Below, one piece after another: positions 18,716-27,518 of a DNA stretch of 64,000 nucleotides. Position numbers and translations under genes: made by a program. The notes beneath the pieces are model-generated. The model was not told where the DNA came from. It searched no databases and saw nothing but the letters and a program-made list of their open reading frames with translations. Position 1 is the stretch's first letter. Each line of letters opens with the position of its first letter. This DNA is from DAISKN01 sp963716925 (GTDB lineage Bacteria > Acidobacteriota > Vicinamibacteria > Marinacidobacterales > SMYC01), in contig CAVQUX010000010.1 of NCBI GenBank assembly GCA_963716925.1, positions 1,612,001-1,676,000 of the forward strand, read 5' to 3'.

Positions 18716-20062
18716 ATGAGCGCCAACCCCGAAGAATCCCGCACGGCGCCGACGGCCCCCGGGGTCCACCCGCGAAGGTGGTGGAGCTACCGGCCGCAGT
18801 CGGATCGCGAATCCGGCGACGCCATCGTCTCGAACTTCCTCCTTCATTGGTTTCCCGCCAAGGTCACGAAGTCGTCCCTCGATTGGAGCTACTCGTTCTG
18901 GCTGGGAGCGGTGAGCGCCGCGCTCTTCCTCCTCCTCGTCCTGTCGGGCTTCCCGCTCCTCTTCCTCTACATTCCCTCCGTCGAGCGGGCCTATGCCTCG
19001 GTCAAGGACGTCGAATACGTCGTCGCTTTCGGCTCCTGGATTCGCTCGGTGCACCGCTTCTCCGCCCATTTGATGGTCGCCGCGGTCTTCCTTCATCTCG
19101 TTCGCGTCTTTCTGACGGGCGCGTACAAGAACGGAGTCGGGCGCGGCCAGAGGCGCGAGTGGAACTGGGTCATCGGCGTTTCGATGCTCCTCCTGACGCT
19201 CTTCCTCTCCTTCACCGGGTATCTCCTCCCCTGGGACCAGCTCGCCTACTGGGCGGTCACCGTGGGAACCAACATCGCCTCCTCGGTGCCGCTCGTCGGT
19301 CCGACCGTCCGCGAGCTCCTGATCGGCGGACGCACCATCGATCAGCCGACGCTCATTCGCTTCTACGCGCTCCACGTGTTCGTTCTCCCCGGGCTCCTCG
19401 GTCTTCTCTTCGTCTATCACGTCTGGCGAATCCGGAAAGACGGGGGCCTCGCGCGGGCCGACCGCGATCTCCTGCTCGAGAAGAAAGCCGCGCAGCCGGC
19501 GTCGAGCAGCAAGACCTATACGCTTCTCGGGATCGCCCGGGGAACGGCGCCGGCCGTCAGGACTACCTCGCTCGAAGCGCCCGATCGCACGGTCAATGCG
19601 GTCCCCGACCTCACCCGCCGCGCGGCCATCGTGGTGCTCGCGACCATCGCCCTCGTGAGTATTCTCTCCGCCCTCATCCGGTCGCCTCTCGAAGAGGCGG
19701 CGAATCCCCTGATGACTCCGAACCCTGCGAAGGCGCCCTGGTACTTCCTCTGGCTTCAGGAGATCGTCACCGACACCACGGTCCACATCGGCCCCATCAC
19801 CGTGAATGGAGCGTTTCTCGGCGGCGTGCTTCTTCCTGGTCTCCTCATCGCCGTCATGACTCTCTGGCCCTGGCTCGACAAGAGCTCGGGTGCATCGACG
19901 GGGAAGTGGTTGCCTCGAGATCGCAGGACCCAGAACCTGGTCTTCATCGGGGTCGTCGTCATTATTATTGTCTTCACCCTCATCGGGGTTTTCTTCCGCG
20001 GTCCCTACTGGCAGTTCTACTGGCCCTGGGAAGCCTGGCCTTCGGTTCCCACGAGGATCTGA
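18716..20062 (+). CDS. Cytochrome b (b6/subunit IV fused type)
   Basis: A 448-residue membrane protein. The first ~250 residues match the cytochrome b/b6 core: DWSYSFWLGAVSAALFLLLVLSGFPLLFLYIPS, heme-ligand His pair in RSVHRFSAHLMVAAVFLHLVRVFLTGAY, WNWVIGVSMLLLTLFLSFTGYLLPWDQLAYWAVTVG, and the second His pair in FYALHVFVLPGLLGLLFVYHVW. A linker of ~80 residues leads to the subunit IV-like part with the Qo-site region (here NPAKAPWYFLWLQEI) and three more helices. ATG 18716 follows the Rieske stop by 7 bp; the next gene starts 2 bp after this stop. The subunit should oxidise (mena)quinol and bind two b hemes. The gene is intact. Confidence 0.95.
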   Translation: MSANPEESRTAPTAPGVHPRRWWSYRPQSDRESGDAIVSNFLLHWFPAKVTKSSLDWSYSFWLGAVSAALFLLLVLSGFPLLFLYIPSVERAYASVKDVEYVVAFGSWIRSVHRFSAHLMVAAVFLHLVRVFLTGAYKNGVGRGQRREWNWVIGVSMLLLTLFLSFTGYLLPWDQLAYWAVTVGTNIASSVPLVGPTVRELLIGGRTIDQPTLIRFYALHVFVLPGLLGLLFVYHVWRIRKDGGLARADRDLLLEKKAAQPASSSKTYTLLGIARGTAPAVRTTSLEAPDRTVNAVPDLTRRAAIVVLATIALVSILSALIRSPLEEAANPLMTPNPAKAPWYFLWLQEIVTDTTVHIGPITVNGAFLGGVLLPGLLIAVMTLWPWLDKSSGASTGKWLPRDRRTQNLVFIGVVVIIIVFTLIGVFFRGPYWQFYWPWEAWPSVPTRI

Positions 20063-20064
20063 CC

Positions 20065-21310
20065 ATGGAACAAAGGACGGATTCTCCCTATCCGCGCCGC
20101 GACCGGCCGCTCCTGGCCGCCGTCGGAGTTCTTCTCGTCATCTCGACCGTTCTCTTCGCGCGGGCCGACCGCGTGCACGACTGGCGCTACTACCAGTACA
20201 TGTTCAAAGGCCTCGTCGCCGAGAAGCTGGGCGAGGAGAAGGTCGCATCCGTCCCCTCGGGCATCCAGCAGATTCTGGGTGCCGTCGCTCGGAAACGCCG
20301 ACCGCTGCGTCACCTGCCACCAGGCCACCCGCTGGCCGGGCTTCGAGCAGGCAGAGGAGCCTTACCGCACGCATCCTCCCGGACCCTTCAAGGACCACCC
20401 CTCGGAGCGCTTCGGGTGCACCTCCTGCCACGGGGGCCAGGGGTGGGCGGTGGACGTAGAGCCGGCGCACGGGCGCGTCGAGCACTGGGAGTCTCCAGTG
20501 CTCGGGCAGCAGCTGGGAGAGGAGTACTCGATCGTCGAGAACAAGGGCGCGCTCCTGCAGATGACCTGCAACGTCTGCCACCGCTACGACCGCGAGACGA
20601 AGGGAGCGGAGTTCATCAACCACGCGAAGAAGCTCGTACAGGAGAAGGGCTGCCGGGCTTGCCACGTCATCAACGGCCGCGGGGGCACCATCGGCCCCGA
20701 CCTCACGTACGTGGGCGACAAGGCGCCGGAGCAGTACGACTACGGCCGGCTCTCCGGACAGCAAACCTCTTTTGCATGGCACGTGGCCCATTTCAAGGAT
20801 CCGCGGGCTCTCGTCGCCGACACGGTGATGCCCAACTTCCATCTGACGACCAAGGACGCGCAGGCGCTCTCGATGCTGGTGCTCTCCTGGCGGCGCGCTC
20901 CCGTTCCCGCGCAGTTCGTCGCGGGGACGCCGCGGACCGACCCTCAGACTCCCGAGGAGCGGCAGGCGGAAGAACAGATGAAGGCGGGCCCGGGCGCGTG
21001 GTTCGTCTCGACGGGCTGCTTCGTCTGCCACTCCATCTCGTCTCTCGGAGTCGTGAGCCCCGCGCAGATCGGTCCCGACCTCTCGACGGCGGTGGAAGAC
21101 GTCCAGACCCGTTTCGGGAAGACCATCGACGATTTTCTGCGGGAGCCCACGGGGACGATGTCGGTCGTGCTCTCGCGCCAGATCGTCCTCACCGACGAAC
21201 AGAAGCAGGTGGCGGTTTCGAAGCTGCGAGAGGCCTTCGCCGTCCACCAGGAACAGAAAGCCGAGGGAGGACCCAAAGGACCGGGCGCCCTTCTGGAGCG
21301 TCCTCATTGA
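20065..21310 (+). CDS. Membrane-anchored pentaheme cytochrome c, frameshifted at 20275
   Basis: The protein starts with a single membrane anchor (RDRPLLAAVGVLLVISTVLFA), then a periplasmic part with five CxxCH heme sites: CVTCH, CTSCH, CNVCH, CRACH and CFVCH. The last is followed by IGPDLSTAVEDVQTRFGKTIDDFLREPTG, a class I cytochrome c pattern with TMSVVL as the likely Met-ligand loop. Frame 1 runs to SGIQQI and frame 2 resumes at WVPSLGNADRCVTCH; removing one base (the C at 20275) restores SGIQQIWVPSLGNADRC. The break lies upstream of every heme site, so if real it abolishes the cytochrome. Position 3' of Rieske/cytochrome b and 38 bp before nosZ makes it the obvious electron carrier to NosZ. 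Confidence 0.9.
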
Positions 21311-21348
21311 ACATCAAATGCGAGCAGTTGACGAAGGAGAAGGATCAT

Positions 21349-23202
21349 ATGAGCGCTAAAACGACAAGCTACTTCCTGTGGGGCGCGTTGGCGCTGGCTT
21401 CTGGCCTCACCCTCAACCGCTGCGCCCCGAGCGCGCCGAAGGGTGAGCGCCGGGAGGGGGCGACGTCGGACATGGCCCTCGCGGCGCAGAAGACGTACGT
21501 CGCACCGGGAGACCTGGACGAGTACTACCTGTTCGCATCGGGCGGTCACTCCGGCCAGGTCTACGTGTACGGCGTCCCGTCCATGCGCCACATCTCGACC
21601 ATTCCCGTCTTCAGCCCTTACTCAGCCACCGGCTACGGCTTCGACGACGACTCGAAGAAGATGCTGGGAACGCTGACCTGGGGCGACGTCCACCATCCCT
21701 CGCTCTCGGAAACGAACGGCGACTACGACGGCCGGTGGCTCTTCGTCAACGACATGAACGGACGGGTCGCGCGCATCGACCTCCGCGATTTCAAGACGAA
21801 GCAGATCCTGGGCCCGATTCCCAACATCTCGGGAAACCACGCCTCGGCCTTCGTCACCCCCAACACCGAGTACTCGATGATGGCCTCGCGGTTCTCCATC
21901 CCCATTCCCAAGGGCACGGCGCTTTCCGTCGACAAGTACGCGACGGATTACAAGGGGGTCGCCGCCGCCATCAAGGTCGATCCGGCCACGGGCGAGATGT
22001 CGCTCGGCTTTCAGATCGTGCTCCCGCCCTTCGATTACGATCTCGGCGACGCGGGAAAGCTCGCGTCGGACGGGTGGATGTTCTGGAGCTCCTACAATTC
22101 GGAGCGGGCCACGGGGAAACTCGAGACCACCGCATCTCAGCGGGACCGCGACTACATCGTCGCCATCGACTGGCGGGCGGCGCAGAAGGCGGCCGATGAG
22201 GGCAAGGGCGACATGATCGGCGGCGTCAAGGTGCTCGACCCGAAGAAAGTTCCGGACATCGCGTACCTCATGCCCTGCGGTAAATCGCCCCACGGAGTCG
22301 ACGTCTCTCCCGACGGCAGGTACATCATCGGCTCCGGGAAGCTCCAGGGTGTCACCACCGCCTTCAACTTCGAGAAGATCCAGACCGCCATCCGCAACAA
22401 GGATTTCGCCGGCGACGAGGATGGCATTCCCGTCCTCAAGTACGAATCGATCAAGGACGCGGAAGTCGAAGTCGGCCTCGGGCCGCTTCATACCCAGTTC
22501 GGTCCTAACGGAGAAGCCTACACCTCGCTCTTCGTCGACAGCGCCATCGCGAAATGGAAGCTCGGGACCTGGGAAGTCGTGGACAAGGTCCCCATGTCCT
22601 ACTCCATCGGACATCTCGCCGCGGCCGAAGGAGACACGGTCAATCCCGACGGGAAGTACCTCGTCGGTCTCAACAAGCTCTCGCACGGACGGCATCTTTC
22701 CGTCGGGCCTTCGCAGCCCGAGTCCTCGCAGCTCGTGGACATCACCGAAGAGAAGATGAAGCTTCTCTCCGACACCTTCACCGAACCCGAGCCCCACTAC
22801 GCCCAGATCATCAAGGCGGACAAGCTGAAGCCCATCGAGGTCTATCTCAAGGAGGAGAACAAGCACCCGCTCGCGGTGTGGGACGTGAAGGACGCGGGCG
22901 CGACCCGGTCGGGGAGCAACGTGACGGTGAAGATGGTGGCGGTGCGCTCGAGCTTCACCCCCACGGACTTCGAGGTGAACAAGGGCGATACGGTGACCCT
23001 CGCCGTCACCAACATCGAGCAGACCACGGACGAGCTCCACGGCTGGGGGCTTCTCGACTACAACATCAATATCGTGATTGACCCGGGCGAGACGAAAACC
23101 GTGACGTTCAAGGCCGACAAGACCGGAGTCTTCCCCTACTACTGCACCAACTTCTGTTCGGCTCTGCACCAGGAGATGCAGGGATACATGGTGGTCAAAT
23201 AG
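21349..23202 (+). CDS. nosZ: Nitrous oxide reductase, clade II (Sec-type) NosZ
   Basis: NosZ is the periplasmic copper enzyme reducing N2O to N2. This 617-residue protein has a seven-blade N-terminal propeller carrying the CuZ His ligands (DVHHPSLSE, GNHASAF, CGKSPHGVDV, GPLHTQFG, YSIGHLAAAEGD, KLSHGRHLSVG) and a C-terminal cupredoxin domain with the CuA motif CTNFCSALHQEMQGYM. The N-terminus (MSAKTTSYFLWGALALASGLTLNRC) lacks the RR motif of clade I enzymes, which together with the flanking nosB-like gene and absence of nosR/nosX places it in clade II. LNRC may be a weak lipobox. ATG 21349 follows a strong site (aaggagaaggatcat). A stable hairpin follows the stop. The gene is intact and all metal ligands appear present, so the protein should be functional if copper is inserted. 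Confidence 0.98.
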   Translation: MSAKTTSYFLWGALALASGLTLNRCAPSAPKGERREGATSDMALAAQKTYVAPGDLDEYYLFASGGHSGQVYVYGVPSMRHISTIPVFSPYSATGYGFDDDSKKMLGTLTWGDVHHPSLSETNGDYDGRWLFVNDMNGRVARIDLRDFKTKQILGPIPNISGNHASAFVTPNTEYSMMASRFSIPIPKGTALSVDKYATDYKGVAAAIKVDPATGEMSLGFQIVLPPFDYDLGDAGKLASDGWMFWSSYNSERATGKLETTASQRDRDYIVAIDWRAAQKAADEGKGDMIGGVKVLDPKKVPDIAYLMPCGKSPHGVDVSPDGRYIIGSGKLQGVTTAFNFEKIQTAIRNKDFAGDEDGIPVLKYESIKDAEVEVGLGPLHTQFGPNGEAYTSLFVDSAIAKWKLGTWEVVDKVPMSYSIGHLAAAEGDTVNPDGKYLVGLNKLSHGRHLSVGPSQPESSQLVDITEEKMKLLSDTFTEPEPHYAQIIKADKLKPIEVYLKEENKHPLAVWDVKDAGATRSGSNVTVKMVAVRSSFTPTDFEVNKGDTVTLAVTNIEQTTDELHGWGLLDYNINIVIDPGETKTVTFKADKTGVFPYYCTNFCSALHQEMQGYMVVK

Positions 23203-23215
23203 ACCTGGGAGTCGC

Positions 23216-23243
23216 GAGGGCGGCGGGCAGCTCCGCCGCCCTC
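23216..23243 (+). terminator. Stable 11-bp GC hairpin directly after nosZ
   Basis: GAGGGCGGCGG pairs perfectly with CCGCCGCCCTC around a 6-nt loop, starting 13 bp past the nosZ stop and ending 21 bp before the next gene. It is followed by CTTCG rather than a T-run. It most likely caps the nosZ mRNA 3' end (protecting it from exonucleases) or partially terminates transcription, giving more nosZ than accessory-gene transcript. Confidence 0.65.
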
Positions 23244-23264
23244 TTCGAGCGAACGAGCGAGCCC

Positions 23265-23903
23265 ATGACCTCGAAAGTGATTGAAAAGAGCAATCGGTTC
23301 CTGGAGACGCCGCTGGATCTCGGTCCGCGCATCTTCTTGGTAATCGCCATGCTGCTGCTGGTCCCGACGTACCTTCTGCCCTTGTGGCGCATGACGATGT
23401 TCGCTCCGCAGTACCCGGAGGGACTGCGGCTCGATATCTACAGCTACAAGCTCGACGGCGGGAACCGGGGCCAGGACATCAAGGAGATCAACCTCCTGAA
23501 CCACTACATCGGGATGAGGGACCTGAACACCGCAGACTTCACCGAGTTCAAGTGGATTCCCTTCGTCGTGGGTACGCTCGGCCTCCTCTTCCTCCGCGCC
23601 GCCGTTCACGGGAAGATGGCGAATCTCGTGGACGTGACCGTGCTCTTCGGCTACTTCAGCCTCTACTCGCTCTGGTCGTTCGGCTACAAGATGTGGAGCT
23701 ACGGCCACAGCCTGGACCCGAGCGCCGCGGTGAGAGTGGACCCGTTCATGCCGCCTCTTTTCGGCTACCGGCAGCTCGCGAACTTCGAGGTCTACTCCTA
23801 TCCGGCGCTCGGGTCCTATTCGCTCGCGCTCGCGGCTCTCGTCCTCCTCGCCGCCCTGGTCCTCGCCTGGAGGGGACGGCGCGGCGCGGTCCCTTCCGGT
23901 TAG
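23265..23903 (+). CDS. nosB: NosB-like integral membrane protein of clade II nos clusters
   Basis: A 212-residue polytopic protein. Visible features are an N-terminal helix (IFLVIAMLLLVPTYLLPLW), a loop with APQYPEGLRLDIYSYKLDGGNRGQDIKEINLLNHYIGM, three further helices (WIPFVVGTLGLLFLRAAV, LVDVTVLFGYFSLYSLWSF, SYSLALAALVLLAALVLAW) and conserved-looking His/Met residues. The LNHYIGM loop followed by a multi-helix bundle is what I recall for the membrane protein encoded beside nosZ in clade II clusters and named NosB. Its biochemical role is not established; copper delivery or N2O-linked electron transfer have been proposed for its group. It follows nosZ after the hairpin and is 1 bp from nosD. 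The name rests on context plus this pattern. Confidence 0.75.
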   Translation: MTSKVIEKSNRFLETPLDLGPRIFLVIAMLLLVPTYLLPLWRMTMFAPQYPEGLRLDIYSYKLDGGNRGQDIKEINLLNHYIGMRDLNTADFTEFKWIPFVVGTLGLLFLRAAVHGKMANLVDVTVLFGYFSLYSLWSFGYKMWSYGHSLDPSAAVRVDPFMPPLFGYRQLANFEVYSYPALGSYSLALAALVLLAALVLAWRGRRGAVPSG

Positions 23904-23904
23904 C

Positions 23905-25281
23905 GTGTCTCTCCTGCTCGCGCTCCTGCTCCTCGCGGGCGCGCTTCAAACCGAGGACCAGCCGATCGCTCCCGGCAATCTGGAGGGACGTCCTTCGCTC
24001 GACCACCTGTCTCCCCTGCAGTCGCGAGTGGACGGTGCCTCTCCCGGCTCCATCCTGGAGGTCGCGCCGGGAACATATCCAGGGGACCTCATCATCGACC
24101 GGCCCCTGCGGCTCATCGGCCGAGGCCGGCCGACTCTCGTCGGGTCCGGCGAGGGGAGCGTCGTCCGGGTGCGGGCCCCGGATGTGACCGTCGAAGGATT
24201 CGACATCGACGGACGAGCAGGAGGGGATCTGGGACGGGATTCCTCCGGAATCCACGTGGCCGCGCCTCGGGTCACCGTTCGCGACTGCCGCATCCGCGAG
24301 GCGCTCTTCGGGATCTACCTGCGGGAATCCCCGGGTGCGGTGGTGGAGAATTGCCTCATCCGGGGAATCCCGGGGAGAGCTCCCGGTGAGAAGGGGTCGG
24401 GGATCCACGTGTTCTCGACGGAGGGGTTTCGGTTCACGGGAAACGAGGTGGTGGACGCGCGCGACGGCTTCTACCTCCAGTCGGCTTCGAAGGGAACGAT
24501 CGTCGGAAACGTCGCCCGCGATCTCAGGTACGGTCTCCACTACATGTACTCCGATGACAACGTCTTCGAGGAGAATCTCTTCGAGAACAACGCGGCCGGC
24601 GCGGCGGTGATGTACTCGAGCCGCATCACGTTCCGCCGGAACCGGTTTCTGCGGAACCGCGGCTTCGCGTCGGTCGGACTCCTGCTTCAAAGCTGCGACG
24701 ATGTCCTGGCCGAGGACAACTTGATCGCCGACAACGCTCGGGGAGTCTTTTTCGAGAGCTCCCATCGGAACTTATTCCGGCGAAACGTCATCGCGCGATC
24801 GGACACCGCCGTCGTCCTCTATGCTTCCTCCACCGGTATTCGCTTCGAAGGTAACTCCTTCGTCGGAAACCTCACCCCTCTTACTCTGGTGGGAAAACGT
24901 CCCGACGCGACCTTCGCCGGGAACTACTGGTCGGAGCACGGTGTCCCGGACCTCGACGGCGACGGCTTCTCCGACGAGCCGTTCCGGCTGACGAGCGTCT
25001 TCGATCACTTTCGAGGGAACCTCACCGCCGCGGACCTCTTCTCCCAGTCTTTCGCGGCGGATGCCCTGGGGGTGGCCGAGCGTGCCTTCCCCGTCCTGCA
25101 GCTCGTCGAAGTGGTCGACGCAAAGCCGCTCGCCCGTCCACCTTCGCTTCCCGACATTCCCGCCGCGAGCGGGAGACAGCGGAGCGCGAACGTCCTCGGG
25201 TTCGCGGCCTCCGGGCTCCTCCTCGCGATGGGGGCCCTGACTCTCTCTCGCGCGCGGCGAAGGGGGAGTGCCTTCCGTTGA
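23905..25281 (+). CDS. nosD: NosD, periplasmic right-handed beta-helix copper-maturation protein
   Basis: NosD works with the NosFY transporter to deliver sulfur/copper needed to build the CuZ centre of NosZ. The GTG at 23905 (1 bp after the nosB-like stop) begins a Sec signal (SLLLALLLLAGALQ). The body is a series of parallel beta-helix coils typical of CASH/NosD proteins: GIYLRESPGAVVENCLIRG, GFYLQSASKGTIVGNVARDLRYGLHYMYSDDNVFEENLFENN, GVFFESSHRNLFRRNVI, then FAGNYWSEHGVPDLDGDGFSDEPFR, which is highly characteristic of NosD. A C-terminal hydrophobic helix (VLGFAASGLLLAMGALTLS) with a basic tail may anchor it. Its stop overlaps the TTG start of nosF. Confidence 0.95.
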   Translation: MSLLLALLLLAGALQTEDQPIAPGNLEGRPSLDHLSPLQSRVDGASPGSILEVAPGTYPGDLIIDRPLRLIGRGRPTLVGSGEGSVVRVRAPDVTVEGFDIDGRAGGDLGRDSSGIHVAAPRVTVRDCRIREALFGIYLRESPGAVVENCLIRGIPGRAPGEKGSGIHVFSTEGFRFTGNEVVDARDGFYLQSASKGTIVGNVARDLRYGLHYMYSDDNVFEENLFENNAAGAAVMYSSRITFRRNRFLRNRGFASVGLLLQSCDDVLAEDNLIADNARGVFFESSHRNLFRRNVIARSDTAVVLYASSTGIRFEGNSFVGNLTPLTLVGKRPDATFAGNYWSEHGVPDLDGDGFSDEPFRLTSVFDHFRGNLTAADLFSQSFAADALGVAERAFPVLQLVEVVDAKPLARPPSLPDIPAASGRQRSANVLGFAASGLLLAMGALTLSRARRRGSAFR

Positions 25282-26177
25282 TCACCTTCCTCGGGTTCAC
25301 CAAGCACTACGGGCGGCAGCGCGCCGTCGAAGACCTGACCCTCGCCGTCGGGCCGGGTGAAGTGGTGGCGCTTCTCGGCCCCAATGGATCGGGGAAGACG
25401 ACCTGCTTGAAAGCCGCCGCCGGATTGATCCGCCCCTCCGCGGGGCAGGTGCTCATCGGCGAGCCCCCGCGTCCCGCGAGCGATCCCGAGGCGCGTCGAA
25501 TCCTCTCTTTCCTGCCGCAGCGCGTCCTCTTTCCGGAAAGCCTGACCGGACGAGAGGTGGTGGAGTTCTACCGCGCTCTTCGCGGCCTCGAGCCGGCACG
25601 TACCGAGGAAGTCCTCCAATTTGCGTCTCTGAACGGCGCCGGCGACCGCGCCTCCGGGACCTACTCCGGCGGCATGACGCAGCGTCTCGGACTCGCGGTC
25701 GCGATGCTTCCCTCGGCTCCGGTCCTACTTCTCGACGAGCCCACGGCGGCCCTCGACCCCGACGGCCTCTGCGCGTTCTACGGCGTCGTGCAGCGAGCCC
25801 GGCGTGAAGGCCGCTCGGTCCTTTTCACTTCGCACCAGCTGGGGGATGTCGAAAGGCTCGCGGATCGGTTCGCGATTCTCGTCGAGGGCCGGCTCGCTGC
25901 GTCGCTCGACGCGCGCGAGCTCAAGGACCACCTCGCCGAGCGCGGTCTGATGCGCCTCCGGCTCACCGCACTCCCTCCCGGACTCCTGGAGCGAGTGCGA
26001 GCGCTGTCACCCAAGTCGCTCTGGGCGGTGGACGAGCTCATCGTGCCCGGGCCCGCCGCGATGCGTCCCGCGATTCTGGACCTGGTGCGGGAGTCCGGCG
26101 CGGAGATCCGCGGTCTCACCGCGGAGGAAGAGCGGCTCGATACGTTCTATCGCGAGCTCGTGGCGGGGCATTCATGA
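25278..26177 (+). CDS. nosF: NosF, ABC transporter ATP-binding protein
   Basis: The ATPase of the NosFY ABC transporter. Walker A is GPNGSGKTTCLKAAAGL, the signature is YSGGMTQRLGLAVAML, Walker B is PVLLLDEPTAALDPDG, and the switch His is in LFTSHQLGDVERLAD. The remaining C-terminal ~80 residues form the extra domain usual for NosF. The TTG start overlaps the nosD stop by 4 bp, and its own stop overlaps the nosL start, so translation is coupled through the operon. ATP hydrolysis would drive export of a sulfur species to NosD. About 300 residues is normal. Confidence 0.95.
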   Translation: MITFLGFTKHYGRQRAVEDLTLAVGPGEVVALLGPNGSGKTTCLKAAAGLIRPSAGQVLIGEPPRPASDPEARRILSFLPQRVLFPESLTGREVVEFYRALRGLEPARTEEVLQFASLNGAGDRASGTYSGGMTQRLGLAVAMLPSAPVLLLDEPTAALDPDGLCAFYGVVQRARREGRSVLFTSHQLGDVERLADRFAILVEGRLAASLDARELKDHLAERGLMRLRLTALPPGLLERVRALSPKSLWAVDELIVPGPAAMRPAILDLVRESGAEIRGLTAEEERLDTFYRELVAGHS

Positions 26178-26662
26178 CGGGCACGAAAGGCACGAAGGGC
26201 ATGAAGCGGCGGATGGCCGGCGTCGCTATCGCCCTCGGAACGATTTTCTGCGCCGCACCCGGGCCGACTCCACCGGCAGAGGCGACGGGAGAGGAATCGT
26301 GCCGATTCTGCCGGATGCTGATCTCCGACCCGCGGCGCGCGGCCCAGATCGTCGCGCCCTCCGAGGATCCGCTCTTTTTCGACGACATCGGCTGCCTTCG
26401 GGACTTCCTCGCCGGCGGTCCCTCCTTGCCGGAAGGCGCCGTCGCTTACGTTGCCGACCATCGAACGAAGGCGTGGATCGTGGCGGGGAAGGCGTCATAC
26501 ACGAGGAACCCATCGGTCGACACTCCCATGGGATCCCACCTGCTCGCTCACGCCGACAGCGCCTCGCGCGAGGCGGACCCCGAGGCCCGCGAAGGAACGC
26601 CGCTTTCGCCCACGGAAGTCTTCGGTCCGTCAGGGCCCCCGGACGGTGGTCGAGAGAAATGA
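26174..26662 (+). CDS. nosL: NosL, copper chaperone for NosZ
   Basis: NosL binds Cu(I) in the periplasm and hands it to the NosDFY machinery. The core is recognisable: EESCRFCRMLISDPRRAAQIV (a CxxCxM copper site, with Arg where most relatives have Gly), PLFFDDIGCLRDFLA, and AYVADHRTKAWIVAGKASYTRNPSVDTPMGSHLLAHAD. The N-terminus has an odd Lys/Gly/Thr repeat (TGTKGTKGMKRR) before the hydrophobic signal (MAGVAIALGTIFCAAPG); translation might instead begin at the internal ATG 10 codons in. The Cys in IFCAAP could be lipidated, though it is not a standard lipobox. The gene is coupled to nosF and nosY by 4-bp overlaps. Confidence 0.93.
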   Translation: MTGTKGTKGMKRRMAGVAIALGTIFCAAPGPTPPAEATGEESCRFCRMLISDPRRAAQIVAPSEDPLFFDDIGCLRDFLAGGPSLPEGAVAYVADHRTKAWIVAGKASYTRNPSVDTPMGSHLLAHADSASREADPEAREGTPLSPTEVFGPSGPPDGGREK

Positions 26663-27498
26663 AAGGGGCCCGATCGCCTCTCCTGCTTTGCGCCCAGCAG
26701 GAGCTTCTCCTCGCCGTTCGCTCGCGCTGGACCCAGATCTTCGCTGCGGTTTTCGCCGGCCTCAGCCTGGCGGTCGCGGCCTCCGGCTACGTCCTGTCCG
26801 GAGGCCACGGGATTCAGGACTTCTCCCGCACCGCGGTATCTCTGGTGCAGCTCGTTCTTCTCCTCGTTCCCTTGACCGCACTCATGATCGGCGTTCTCTC
26901 TCTGACGCCCGAGCGCGGCGCGTCGGAGATCCTCTTCTCTCAGCCCGTTTCCCGCGAAACGATTCTGATGGGGCGACTCCTGGGCCTTCTCCTGGCCCTT
27001 GCGGGCGCGCAGGCCATCGGGTTCGGAGCCGCGGGGCTCGTGGTCTTCTGGCAGGCGGGAGAGCAGGGGATCGGCGGATTTCTCTTTCTCGTTCTCGGCT
27101 CGCTCGCGATTACCACGATCTTCCTGGGAATCGCGGCGCTCGTCGCCTCGGCGTCGACGGGCCGCCGCTCCCGGCCGCTCGCCTTGGCACTCGTCATCTG
27201 GTTCACGGCTGTCGTTCTCTACGACGTGACGGCTCTCGGCCTTGCTTCCCTCCTGAGATCCGGACCCGCCTCGCGGCTCCTGATCCTCGCCGTTCTCTTG
27301 AATCCAGTGGACGCCGTCCGCACGGGGACCCTTCTGGGAATCGAAGGCACGGCGGCGTTCGGTGCCGCGTCTCTCGCTCTCCTGCGCTTTACCCGAGGCC
27401 CGGTGAACGCGGCGTTCCTCCTCGCGATCTCGCTTGCCCTGTGGGTCATCCTTCCCGTGGTGCTCGCCTCGTATCGGTTGAGGAGAGCCGATCTATGA
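26659..27498 (+). CDS. nosY: NosY, ABC-2 type membrane permease
   Basis: The membrane half of the NosFY transporter, 279 residues with six predicted helices (for example IFAAVFAGLSLAVAASGYVL, AVSLVQLVLLLVPLTALMIGVLSL, LLGLLLALAGAQAIGFGAAGLVVFW, FLFLVLGSLAITTIFLGIAALVAS). The motif ERGASEILFSQPVSRETILMGRLLG is typical for NosY and other ABC-2 permeases that act on exported enzymes. The ATG overlaps the nosL stop by 4 bp. It is the last gene of the locus; a convergent sigZ ends 20 bp away, with no clear terminator between. Confidence 0.95.
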   Translation: MKGARSPLLLCAQQELLLAVRSRWTQIFAAVFAGLSLAVAASGYVLSGGHGIQDFSRTAVSLVQLVLLLVPLTALMIGVLSLTPERGASEILFSQPVSRETILMGRLLGLLLALAGAQAIGFGAAGLVVFWQAGEQGIGGFLFLVLGSLAITTIFLGIAALVASASTGRRSRPLALALVIWFTAVVLYDVTALGLASLLRSGPASRLLILAVLLNPVDAVRTGTLLGIEGTAAFGAASLALLRFTRGPVNAAFLLAISLALWVILPVVLASYRLRRADL

Positions 27499-27518
27499 CG
27501 CTCCGCTGGGTTGATCAC

